Part shown: positions 43,064-55,000 of the stretch, one piece after another
How positions within the stretch are numbered: the first letter of the stretch is position 1
How the letters are laid out: every line of letters begins with the position of its first letter
Assembly: GCA_965649825.1 (NCBI GenBank)
Contig: OZ287719.1
Span: 1-64,000 of the forward strand
Direction: 5' to 3'
Origin: Penicillus capitatus
Lineage: Eukaryota; Chlorophyta
DNA length: 64,000 nt
Made by a program: the position numbers and the translations under genes
Notes under the pieces: generated by a model
Databases searched by the model: none
Seen by the model: only the letters and a program-made list of their open reading frames with translations
What the model was told of the DNA's origin: nothing

Positions 43064-43322
43064 ATGAACGCCCAAAGGACGTTTCACATCATCCTTGTCA
43101 TCACGGTGCTCCTGTGTGCATTGATGGACAACGAAGGATACTGTGCAGGCATCCTAGCAAAATGCAAGATGGTGTTGGTCACGACGGTGAGAGGTGTTCT
43201 GTGCCTTATGACGCGATGGTGACATTTTCCTGCAGGTGTGTTGGATTTGGCAGCGGTCGCTTTGCGGGCAAAGTCTGTCTAATGTGGAGAGATGTCGACG
43301 ATGGAAGACGACGTCTCGATAG
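43064..43322 (+). CDS. Small secreted cysteine-containing protein
   Basis: Exons 43064-43186 and 43236-43322, with a 49-nt GT-AG phase-0 intron, give 69 residues. The first 27 residues are a strong signal peptide (MNAQRTFHIILVITVLLCAL, then MDNEGYC). The mature part is short, basic and has several Cys and Trp residues (GILAKC, VCWIWQRSLCGQ, CRRW). It lies in the secreted-ankyrin cluster. The function is unknown, and the intron model is the main support. Confidence 0.5.
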
Positions 43323-44837
43323 GACAGTCAGCATTCGCTGAAAAGACTGCGTGGACAGGACGACTGACTAGATGTTAAAACGGTTAATGTAATACTAGAG
43401 CACTGCCACTGTTGCATCCCCGTCACATCTTCGATTCTCGAGTCCGTGAAATGACTTTCATCACACGTCTCCGTAGAGAGAGAGAAGAGAGAATCTGTCT
43501 CGTGTCATCAAGAAACAGCAGAGCATGTCTCTTCCGCCACCATTGACCTCAAGGATTTCTTGTCTGAGCAGAATGAGAGAATACGCACAGGGCGACGACT
43601 TCTTATACAGAAATCAGGACGTTTCCCTAGCATCCTTTGTTCGTCTATGAATTGTGCAGCGTTTTTTCAGTGACTGGTTCTCGGCATGTACAAGGTAGGC
43701 ATCAAATGCGGACGGATTGAGAGATCTGCCTTCCCTCTCGTCGTGTCTACCCGTTGAATGGCTTCCCTTCTGCGTGTTTCGAACAACTCCTTCGCCTCTG
43801 AGAAGAATTGCGAAACGATGCAGATGGATAGGTGGTCAGCGAAGGGCATTTCCACGATGGAATGCCCTATGCAAAGTCGACGCGCAAGGAACACGAAGAG
43901 GAGATTGGATTGATGGACACTTAATGAACTGATTCGTCGGACCGTTTAGCTTCCCGAAGACCGCCAACGCGGAACGGCATGATTTGACAGGTGCTGCAGG
44001 AAACGAGTCTGTTCTCGAGGCATTTGATGCACAAGAGATCGACAAAGAAGGTTTGTCTGTTTTTCTGCTACTGGTGCAGCATGTATTGGTAAAGCAGGCC
44101 GAGATACTCCTTGTCTCCATCGCATAACAGGGAACAGTCTGATGGCCGCGTTCGTTCCTAGATAGGAAAGATGATACTAGAGCACGCAGAGAACTTTGAA
44201 CAGCAACAATGATGCATTCATGACCCGTATCGTCTTCGCCTGTCAGACTTGGCTTTGTTAACGGACAGCAGTTGGAACTGTCGATAAAGGATGGATGCTT
44301 CATCGACACTGCATCTGTTGCTGCATAGAGTCATGGCACCTAACACATCGCAACTGCATCATTCTCCATGAAGCTGTCGGTCTTCAGAGCGACGCAGTGT
44401 TGTACACGAACTGTGTGACACGAGAAGCTGTCCTCAACGGACAGCAGATTCGCCATTCCAACTGTACATCTGCTGCCACACCCATCTGATGTGATGTATA
44501 TTCGAGTAACGAGGGTTTGTTAATCAGGGCGACCACGGAGGACGTCTCCTCTTGAGATAGTGGACAACAGCAATTTCGAAAACGTGTAGATCTTCGGCGT
44601 CCTGGAAAACGATGCCCATGTCGCAGGCGGAAATCGAAACACTACGTGCTCTGCGGAACAAGGACCGTGCAGCATCGGGCTGAGCGACTCGCCAGAGAAT
44701 CAACGTTCCCTATCCCTCATCCCGTGCTGTGGAGAAAGACGTTTGAGGTTATGTCATGCCGAGGCATGCTGCGCGAAAATGCGTGGAGGAGACGCACGGA
44801 TGATGTCCGGTACATTCGTAGGATCGTCAAGGCAGCC
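43323..44837. other. Intergenic, no gene seen
   Basis: Frames are short and lack domains. Its right end is the upstream region shared with ankyrin gene c. Confidence 0.4.
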
Positions 44838-44947
44838 TACAAATTCGACCACGCGTCTTTGTCAGTGTCTTGTTTCAAACCTCGCATTCCAGTCCGCGCA
44901 AAACGCTTTGCCTTTACGCCGCATAGACGTTTCGAGGTCGCGTGAAC
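44838..44947 (+). promoter_or_regulatory. Upstream region of ankyrin gene b, shared with gene c
   Basis: tacaaattcgaccacgc at 44838-44854 matches 48946-48962, and ttcaaac...cattccagtccg also recurs. Both lie 110-119 bp before an ATG that opens a signal peptide. The TATA position is degenerate here (gccgcatag). Confidence 0.55.
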
Positions 44948-46291
44948 ATGAGGTGCAGTGTGCTGTACGTGTGGCTCTGCCTTCTGCTCGTTTCCCGTGT
45001 GGCATCCGGCAGCCGTGGTATCACCGGTTAGCATCACGCGACGTCGTCAAAACGCATCTGCTGTTGTCTGAAAGGGGCACAGTTGTTCGCGGGCGTGGAC
45101 GGCGGAAACATCCTCTCACGCGTCGCCGGTCAAGAGAAGGACGATCTTCATCAGGTGCAACCATGATCCCTAGGCTATGTGCGCCAGATGAGACTGACAA
45201 CGTAGTTGCCGCTCGAGCGCAGCGCAAAGCTCCACGCACATGACAATCAGGAAACGCCTCCTCTTCACCAGGCGGCGATGGATGGAGACGTGGAAGAAGT
45301 GGAGGTGCGTCTTTTCAGTGCGACAAGGTTTTCAGAGAAGGATCACTCGTAAACAGGCTTTGCTGGACGACGGAGCAGACATCGAGGTGATCGACCGCGA
45401 TGGAATGACTGCACTCGATTGGGCGCTGGTTGAGGAAAGAACAGAAGTTGCGAAAGTGTGCCACGAACTGTACGGACGTTTCATCGTCGCGGGATTCTTC
45501 TGTAGTATCTAATCGACAGAGGAGCAAACATCGAAGCAACCGATTTCTTTCATCATACTCCGCTTATGTATGCGTCTGGTACAAGAAATGCGGAAATGGT
45601 GAAAGTACGTCTCGAACCACATGCACGTTCTGTCGTCGTGAGACTCTTCTGTAGTATCTAATCAGTAAAGGCGCAGATGTCAAAGCAGTTGACACCAAAG
45701 GAAATAATGCACTTCTCGCAGCGGCGCTGACAGTAATTGATGAGCGGATAGGACCCTCCAAGCAGGGTGAATTTGCTGAAGTCATGAAAGTGCGTCTCGA
45801 GCCACATGAACGCTCTGTCGTAGGGGGACTCTTGTGTAGTATCTAATCAATAAAGGCGCAGATGTCGACGCAGTTAATGATGATAATGGAATGACAGCAC
45901 TCATTGCTACAATACGCACTGGGAACGTCGAAGCAATAGACGTACATCCATCTCGTGTGTCGGAGGTTCTCCCAGACAAGAATCTGTTTGTGCAGGCTCT
46001 GCTTGAAGCTGGCGCCGATGTCGAAAAAACAGAGATGCCTAGCGGAATGAGACCGCTTCATTTAGCCGCAGCAATCGGAATACCCGAGATCATTGAGGTG
46101 CGTCACTCTGTTTGTCCACTGTGCAGTACTCGCTCGATGCTCCACAGATGCTGCTTGACAAAGGAGCATCCACAACTGCAGAAGACGTCGACGGGAAGAT
46201 TGCATACGATCTTCTATGCACTGTTGGGCTGTTCTGCACTATTCCCGACGAGATCGTGTCTCGATTGAAGCCCGACGGACACTTCTTTTAA
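44948..46291 (+). CDS. Secreted ankyrin-repeat protein b
   Basis: It starts MRCSVLYVWLCLLLVSRVAS, a signal peptide closely resembling that of gene c. The junction from exon 1 to the next exon (probably 45083-45154) is unresolved. Later exons: 45251-45304, 45357-45455, 45506-45604, 45655-45789, 45840-45941, 45996-46097, 46148-46291, all phase 0. Repeat exons are 33, 33, 45, 34 and 34 codons; the 45-codon one has a 12-codon insertion. The end is a cap (GKIAYDLLCTVG) and TAA. The introns after 45604 and 45789 are similar in sequence (gtacgtctcgaaccacatg; gtgcgtctcgagccacatg), so exon-intron units were duplicated together. The protein should enter the secretory pathway, unusual for ankyrin repeats. 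The binding target is unknown. Confidence 0.75.
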
Positions 46292-48945
46292 TGTCGGGCA
46301 CCGTTCTCCTGTGCTAGCCGAGGCGTTTTTTGCGCTGTTTTTTCCTTTTTGGCAATCATGTCCTACCGAAAGACAATGCCGAGACTGTTTTGCATAAGGT
46401 CTCGATGGAACGCACGAATCCCGATTCTTTTGTCACTAGCTGGGTAAAGGGGGAAGATGAGATTCTACCGCTTTTAGCCGAAGAAACACAGATGTTTGAA
46501 GTTTGGAACAAACTGCGAGTCAGGGGTGACGGAATCGCGCCGCTTTCGCCCACGTTCTCCGTCGACGATGCGACGAATCGTGAACTTCCTCGCACAGAAT
46601 GTGACTGGAGTCTCGCACAGACAGGACCATCGTTTCTCCTTCGAAATTCGCCGAGATCCAGTAATCGTGGCTCGAAGAAATCGAGATGCATTTCAGTCTT
46701 CAGCGACTAAAGCGATGTGGTTCGGAAGACTGCACGATCAGACATCACATATTCCGCAGAGAATGGACGCGATCACTCCTTCCTTTCGGCGAAACAACGG
46801 AAAACGCTCGATGCGCAAATCACCTTTACAGAGATGGTGTCCGCAGAACCTTCTACGCCGCTCTGCTCATGTCGTTCTCTGTAGCAACCACAAGAGAACC
46901 GTCGTGTGACTTAGAGGGCAGCGCGTGTGCACGCATGTCGGTCGCTTTGGCATGTGACGCGGAGCGACTGAGGGCAAACGGTCTGCACGATACGGCACCA
47001 CACAGATGAGATAGCTTTCTTACGGAGACCCGACCTTGCGGGACCTTCTCTTCGGGCTCGGCTGGAAATCGTATCTTCGTCGTCTTTAACGCCGGAAGAT
47101 AAACACGCTGGTAGACTTGCCACGGATTGGACCCGACAGTGGTCAGATCTGGATCGCGACGGCTAATGACCATCACGGGATGTGACCATCTTCGTGACGT
47201 GATCGATGTCCTTGAACATGCAAGGACACACGTTCCAGAATTCTGCAAGTTGCGAAGGCCCCACAGAATCACGCAGGTGACGCAGCTCAAGCACGCGCAA
47301 ACGATGAGCGCGTCGAATGTTGACGCTCCTAACTTGGTTCCACCAGCATTTCAAGCTGCAGGTGTTCTTTCTCTGCCGGCAGAACAGACGGCGCAGTTTA
47401 TTGGTGTTCCAACGAATAGGTCGGCGTAGATCTCGGACGGCCCATAGAGGCCAACGACCTGCAGGAGTTTCTCTTTGTCCTTCGCACATACGCGTCGCGA
47501 CGTGTTCCTCGTCTTTGCTGACGCGCAGATACTCTTATCTTGCTTCCACCAGTGCGTTTGAAATATAGATCTGCAGTCCCTTAAGAAGAGTTCGGACAAT
47601 CTCGAGTTGTATCACGTTGCCGCCTCCACGTGCTCCTCATGTGGCGTCTAGGCCGACCCATCTCCCGTTTTCCATCCGTAAAGAATCGTGCCGTCTTCAA
47701 TGCTCCTCTCCGATTCGCAGAACATCGCTCCATTGTCGTCGGCACTGACAAATTTCCTCTTTGCTGCGCTGTAGAACGAGATTCTCTCTTCCGAGTCGTC
47801 AATGAAGACCATGAATATTACGTCGTCCGTCAGGTGGCTGCCGAGACGAGTGCGTCACAACTGCCCTGACACACTATCGACGTCATGTCGAGACGGCGAA
47901 TCTAACGCGCAGCGACGGCGATTCCGCTTCCCCCGAATCTGACGGTGCGCTGCATCATTGTGAGTCTTCTCAAAGAACAGACACGACGAGCAAGAACAGC
48001 GCCAGACAGACAGACAGACAGACAGAAGGCTGCCTCGGACACGCAGCAGACGAAATCGCATGGCGTCGCACAGTACCTCACGCCTCATACCTCGTCATCG
48101 ACAACCAGCAAGAGGATAGAGTGCGTACCACCGAGGAAACGGGAACCGTTGTCTGCGACAGAGCGTCAATGCGATCAGTTCTTCGAAGCAAACGAGGTGG
48201 AATCGTCACAGGCACACGGAGTTGCCCAATCTCTGCAAACTGGCTGTAGCCTTGTTCCCAGATATCAGGTCAGACCGTCTACCGCATCCTTCTGACAGTT
48301 CTTTTGACAGGTCACAAGATATCCACAGACACATCGACCGCTTCACAAATCGCCTTCCACTAGTGTCAGTTCCTAGGCGAATCGCTCCGCTAACAAGCGA
48401 CTCATGGTGGTGCATCATGACCTGTCGCATCCGACAGATGTGCAGGGTGCTAGACACGTCGTGTCTACGCAGTAGTTCTCCACGAAGTTTGCTGTACATC
48501 CATGCAAGGCTTCAAAGAAGAGTGCAATACAACAGACATGTCCGACTGCTATCAGATTCGACGGTCGCGACAGATCCGCTGTGTCATCCGGAGAGAATGC
48601 TGTCCGAGTGACGACGTTCTTTTCGTCAGGACATCGACGCAGAGAGTCTACGCCGACTGAAGTCGTCCTTAGCAACTCCGAAAAGCTGAAGATCTCTCGT
48701 TCGGGATGAACGCGCACATGTCAGCGTCGAATAGCGGGTGTCGCTCGCTCGCAGAGCAAAGCGACCGCGCGCAACAGTTCAGAGACTGACACGAGGAGAG
48801 TCGCAGGATAACCGACCTCTCTCTGCTCTGGTCGCATGAAAACCAGTATCTGAGATTTGCTGCATGCGAGATGAGCCGCAGTAAAACGACGACGAGAGGC
48901 GACGTTGATGTCCAGTACAGCATTTACATGGCAGCTCGGACGCGA
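46292..48945. other. Intergenic or unannotated, 2.65 kb
   Basis: I find no gene I can defend. The frames at 46330-46710 and 47127-47429 have no domain. There is a short GACA run at 48006-48027. Blocks near the right end resemble the 5' flank of ankyrin gene b. Confidence 0.4.
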
Positions 48946-49064
48946 TACAAATTCGACCATGCATTCCATTCCTGAGGTCGCATTTGATTCAAACTTCACA
49001 TTTCAGTCCGAGTATAGAATATTTCCCTTTCGCGGCCGTATAAAACCTGTTTCTCCGCGCAAAC
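48946..49064 (+). promoter_or_regulatory. Promoter region of ankyrin gene c with TATA box
   Basis: tacaaattcgaccatgc (48946-48962) and the later ttcaaac...cagtccg match the flank of gene b. A TATAAAA box at 49039-49045 lies only about 20 bp before the ATG, implying an extremely short 5' UTR if used. Confidence 0.55.
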
Positions 49065-51101
49065 ATGAAGTGCGCCGTGCTGCACGCGTGGACGTGTCTT
49101 CTTCTGGTCTTCTACGCGACATCCGCCAGCCAGGGTGCCGCCGCCATTGAACCATCCCATCCATCTTTCGACGAGCGTGTTGCTGTGGAAGCAGTTCTGT
49201 CGTCCACGGAGCAACGACTCGATAACAAGCGACTGCGCGTCGACGTCAAAGTAATCGACCGGCAAACACCTCAGGTAATCGATGTCCCGCTACGGGTGAC
49301 GATGGATACGGAAATTGCCTTTGCAGTTTTCGGCCGGAAGCGGCGCAAGCGTGGATGCGGGCCGCAGCAACTCGGGGCCGACTCCCCTTCACCTGGCAGT
49401 GGCCAACGGAAAAACTGATGATGCAAAAGTGCGACATGCCTGTTGACGACACTCGTCGAAGCTTATCGCCCATGCAGGCACTTCTTCGCGGAGGAGCCGA
49501 CATCGAAGCAACGGACGAGACAGGGCTGACGCCGCTCTACTACGCCGTTCTGTCCGAGAAGGCGGACATGATAAAGGTGCGTCATTGAGGGTGCGAATTT
49601 CACTGACAGGAGTCTTGTCAGTTTATACTCGCCGAGGGCGCAGAGATCGAAGCGGCAACCGCTACACAATGGACTCCGCTTTTCTACGCCGTTTCAACCC
49701 GGAACGTGGAAATAGTCAAAGTAAGGCACGAGCTGTGTAAAGCTTTTTGGGGACAGAAGTTTTTTTAGGCTCTCCTCGTCGGTGGCGCTAAGACCGAGGC
49801 GACCGACACAAGACAAAACAGACCACTCCATTACGCTTCGCTCTACGGGACCGTCGAGATCGTCAAAGTGCGTCCTGCTCCCAGCGGCGATCTGTGAAGA
49901 ACCGTCGTGTCTGCAGGCTCTCATCGGTGGAGGAGCGAACGTAGAGGCGGTGGGCGAAGGAGGACAGAGGCCACTCCACCGTGCAGCACAGTCGAAGATC
50001 GTGGATCTAGTGAAGGTGCGTCGCTCTCTCTCTCTCTTTATAAAAATCGTGATTGCATCTTGTGCAGGTTCTGCTCGACAGTGGCGCATCGCTCGACGCC
50101 ACTGACGGCAGTCGACGGACGCCGCTTTCCTGGGCGGCATCTCGCGGAGATGCCGAAGTCGCAATGGTGCGATGCGGATGCACAAGCTCTCTCCAGCGAT
50201 ATCTGTCGGTGTAGGTTCTGCTGGGTCGTGGCGCAAAGTCTGCGACAACGGATAGCCACGGACGTACTCCAAGTCAGTTTGCGAAGGCGTCTGGATACGT
50301 CGAAATCGCAGAGGTGCGAGCGATACTGATCGGTTCAGGTCTTATAAGGATGTCTATCGTGGATACAGACACTCGACCAAGTCGCACGGTTCGAGGCGAC
50401 CGGCAGTGCTCCATCTGTCGGTCTGATTTCGGCAGCGGGGACTGGAAAGGTTGAACTCGTCAAGGTGCTTCGACGCGACTAATCGCCGTCTTTTGAGACA
50501 CATTCTCCGACGCAGGTCCTGCTCGACCGAGGTGCAAACATCGAGTCGAGAGATTCCATCGGAAGGACGACACTTAGTGTTGCACTGTCGCAGAAAAGAG
50601 TTGAAGTCGTAAAGGTGCGTTGACGAAACTGTGCACTGTCTTCCGATGCGGATGGCTGCCGATGCAGGTCCTGCTTGACCGAGGTGCAGACATGGAAGCG
50701 GGTGATAAAGACGGTTGGAAAGCGCTTCATTACGCAATAACATATGCACCTGTTGAAACCGTCAAGGTGCGTTGACGAAACTGTTCTACGTCTTTTGAGG
50801 TTAAGAGATGCCGTCGACGCAGATCCTGCTTAACAGAGGTGCAAGCATCAAAGCGACGAACAATTGGGGAACCACGCCACTTCATTCTGCGGCAGGAGCT
50901 GGGCGTGCTGAAATTGCAAGAGTGAGTTAAAACGGTTTTGCGTTCTGATACATTTAACCCGTTGGACAGATCTTGCTCGATCGTGGAGCGTCGAAGACGA
51001 TTAAGGACAAATACGGAAAGACTCCTTATAATGTCATATGCGCGACTTATGGCTGTTCTCCGCAGATTCGATCTGCCCTCGAGTCTCTGTTGCGTACCTA
51101 A
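49065..51101 (+). CDS. Secreted ankyrin-repeat protein c, one exon per repeat
   Basis: Exons: 49065-49274, 49327-49428, 49478-49576, 49622-49720, 49769-49867, 49917-50015, 50068-50166, 50215-50313, 50369-50464, 50516-50614, 50668-50766, 50823-50921, 50970-51101; 476 residues. Exon 1 holds a signal peptide (MKCAVLHAWTCLLLVFYATS). Nine internal exons are exactly 99 nt, phase 0-0, each one 33-residue ankyrin repeat (GA-x-IEA-TD-x-G-x-TPL pattern); the ninth exon overall (96 nt) is degenerate, and its neighbouring acceptor would give a stop. The last exon has a cap like gene a (KTPYNVICATYGC). Introns are 45-56 nt and mostly begin GTGCGT. It is probably exported and binds proteins, with partner unknown. 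Confidence 0.88.
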
Positions 51102-52014
51102 AGGTTACAACTGCGGATGTCTCCTGTTACACTCTTATCCTGTTTAGCCTGTCAGGCACGTTTGAATGAATCCATTGAACGGAGCTGCCGTATAAAGCTC
51201 CATCTCGACTGTTCAACTTCGAGTAAAGATGTCGATTGTTCTGAGTGTTGCTCTGCGCGTCAAGGAGTCTTGTTCACCTCGCGCCGAAAGCAAAAGCATT
51301 ATTAAATCGTTTCACACCACTCGGCTGGACATCTGTCGATCATTCCTTTCCCAGTACTTTAGACTCACCACTCAGCGTAGAGCATAAATCCTGCACCCGA
51401 GCAATTTACCTTTCAGATCTTCAAGGTCAACCTTGCTAACAGCTATGTATGCGGTATCTTGCGCGTCTGTCGTCGCGGTCGTCGCGATCTGTCTGACAAG
51501 TGCGTCTTCAAAAAAAAAGAAAGCTGTATAGAAGACGTTGCCTTTTTTACCTAACAATGAAGAGAAGGCTTCGACGATTCGACGCAATTCTTCGCTGTTC
51601 ATCGTAACGCGACGCGACACAAGATCAATCCAAAGCTAACGGATCACACTGAGTGAGCATTCTGTTCGATCGACAGAACGTCCGTGTACACATATGAATA
51701 TCTTGAGACCCACGACTCCACATTTCTCAATTTGTCAAATCACTAGATTGGCCTCACGCAGACCTAACGATTTATCATTTTATCCTTTGAACAGATAGAT
51801 GATAAGATAAGCAGCTAGCTAATATCAAGAAATACACCACATCTCCGACACGGATCGGACGGACGTTACGAATGTCTTCTTGTCCGTTTCTCTGATCGAT
51901 CGTGATTTCTGAACGGCCAACAAAAATCGAGTCCCCCACCGAATCCATACAATTGCTAGTGAATGCGTTCAATGATCTGCTGTCGCGCGTCGTGCAAGAT
52001 CGATCTGCTGCTTC
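51102..52014. other. Intergenic between ankyrin gene c and gene B
   Basis: Convergent 3' flanks. The minus-strand frame at 51620-51372 has no recognised domain. Confidence 0.4.
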
Positions 52015-55000
52015 CTAGGACGACGGTTCACCTTGTTCTTGCATTTCGATCGAGATCTGCGAATCGTATCTGCTCTTTGGGACAGCATCCTTCGATGGAC
52101 ATCCGGCTCGAATCATCGCCGCCATCTTAACGAAAAGACTGTAGATGCCCATGTTGTTCTCATGAGCCGCCATGAAACTGGCATCAGATGCTTCGAGTTT
52201 CAGATCAAGGAAGACATGAAGACCGGCATACAAACGATAGATCATATAGATCAAAAATGAAACATTCACCATCAAAGTGAAGGCCACCATCGACGATCGA
52301 CCTAACGACGTCGAATTGGTATCGTGCAGAATGATGGCAGAGAAGAACAAGATAATGGATGACGCCAGAGACGCCGATTCTAATGTATTGAGATGAATGC
52401 TATTGTTGAAAGCAAGCCAACGTTGAGCGAGCTTTGGCACGTGGAGCCTCTCAAAGATGTCTCCGGCGTACTCCGGAAGATTATTGTGGCGCTCGGGTGT
52501 CTTGAACGGAACCACAAAGGCTTGCAGGATATGTGCCAGGATTAAGATGCCGACACAGAGCGAGGCCTGCAGTGTTGGACCGATATGGACTGAGAACACA
52601 ATGACGGCGACGATGAGGGCTTTCCGGATGAGAATGGTCGATTCCCAGGCGTTGGTATACCAGTCCTTACGGTACGCTTGGTAGAGGAACCAATAACGCG
52701 AGATGAATTCCGTCTTGGTCACACTGTTTCTGTTCAGCGGCAGCCACACGACGATCCAAACGATACCGCCGAAAGCCGCCATCAGACCTACGGCTCCTAC
52801 GATGCTTGCTGGCAGATGATGGCCTTTGAAACACTCCAGTGCTGTGTCTTCTGCCCAGTAACGACGCTCGCCGGATTCGATGGCATAGCGTCGATAGGGA
52901 TGATCTGGCAGAATGTCTGCGTCGTCTTTCTCCACCTCGACACAGTTGATCGCACGAAGCAGCTCATAGACGATGTCAATGTATGAGAAATAGAGTGAGA
53001 CGATGCAGATGATGATGACGCAGGTGATATATCGTGTGCGGTTGTGCCGGACAGAAAACTGAACGCCGTTGTTGACGAATGCCTGGCAATGGACGCACCA
53101 CCAGATGAGTGAGAAGAACAGCAAGAGTGAGGCCAGAACGATCCATGGCATGGCCAGACGGATCCAGAGAGCACTGATCGATGCAGGCATCTTGTGATCT
53201 TTGAAGTGACACTCGAAGGGCACGTTGAGTACTTCGCTGGTCAGTCCCACAAGAGTGGCTGCAGAAAGAGTGACCCGTCAGTTATGGTCACACATTTTGG
53301 CGGCGCACCTTCGGCGTCGAGCAAAGCATCGATCAGCGTGTTCCATTGGGTCCTCAGATGCAAGGCACTGCTCGTCACTTGGAGGTAGTTGATCAGAATC
53401 TGCCGGATGTCACACATAAAAGGTTTGAAGATCAATAGCTGCGGTCACACTTTTAACGTCTCTGTCAGTTGGACGGTTGCGATCACTTGATCGGCGAGGA
53501 TCTCCTGCAGTTGGCTGTCGTAGACCTCCGATCCTACGGATGTCTCTACAACCACCATCATGTCAGGAAAAGAGTGAGAATGAGTGAGAAACCCGTTTCT
53601 AAGACGCGCATCACCCTCGATGTTCTGGCGCCGCAGATCGGTCGTGATCTCGGTAACGTACGGGGATGTTCCCTGGCGTCCGTACGGACTTCGTTCTTGA
53701 CCAGCTGAACTCGAGTGTTCATCGACAGCAGCGTGATGCTACAGTTGACGCCAAGAAGGACGAAGAGCCACAGGGCTGCCAGGAAGACCAATCCACCTTG
53801 GCGGGCTCCCCCTTTGGGACATTTCTCGCAGGTTCCGGTACGCGAATGACCGTACTCTTCCTGACAAGACCCACAGAGCACACCCTCGTACCCAACAGCG
53901 CACTGTATGTACTGCGCAAACGGCGGCTGCGGTCCACCGTCGTCCAGATACTCCTGCAATGCCGTCAGATCTTCTTGCACCCGTGTGGTGTTGTCATAGT
54001 ACGCCGTGAGATTCGTTTCTCTTCCGCTCTCGTCGCACGCTATTGGATGGATGCATGTGTGGAAGATGGGTGAGAATGGAGTGGAATGCCAGAAGCCGTT
54101 TGCCGGCACCAATGTCGTTCCGCCATGACACTGGGCATTGCTCTCGCATCCTTGACAGCTCCCACCAGACGGATGGAATCCGTACTGCTCCGGCGGACAT
54201 CGCCGACAGGTATCTGCCTGCGTGATCTCTCCAGGCAGACACGCTCTCGTCAAAATCTCCACCTCCAACATCACGTTTCGATGTCGCTCACTCACCACAC
54301 GTAATGTACTGGACGTGTTAACGCCCCACGCAAAGGTATTGTTAATCACTGCCACGCCTTCGAACGCCATGTAACGGAGATCGCCGATGATGGCGTCTGA
54401 GATAAGGGTGAGTTCCATACGGGCATCGTCGATGGCCCGGACAATCGTCTGACCAAAACTGTCCCGCACGGCGATGCGGAGATCACGGAAGCAGGTGTCG
54501 TTGAACGGATCTTCTTTGCAGGGAATGACGAGTCGATCTGTACTGGCCACTCTCTTGAGCGGTCCGTCCCATCCTTCAATCACCAATTGCTGTGCCTGCG
54601 TCCCTGCATCGGCCGCTTTGATGTCGGCGCCGTCGGAAATCTCATTGTTTCCGATGTAACTACAGTAGGCCTCTAATTGATTTGCGCCGGAGGGGTGGGC
54701 GATGAAGCTGGTACTGGTGATCCAGTGTTCACTCGTGGCATCGCAGGCCAGCGAAATGCCATCTGGTAGTGTCTGAAAGACGCCGCCGGCATAGAGCGCC
54801 CTGTTCCGTGTAACCGTCACATTATAGAAGACGAATCGCTGACAGGTGTCCAGTCCATAAGCCGCCGGAATACAATCGGATCGCTCCTGCCGATTCCAGT
54901 AGAGATCGGACATGTGCACGGACAGCGCCCCTACAGAAGAGAGTTCTGCCTCAAAGGATGTGTATGTGTGAGACTGGCACCTCCAACGGTGGCTTCATTT

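Noticed and set aside
50314-50368. Acceptor at ttcag|gtcttataagg in ankyrin gene c
   Set aside because: It would give an immediate TAA; the later acceptor gatacag keeps the frame open and restores a degenerate repeat.
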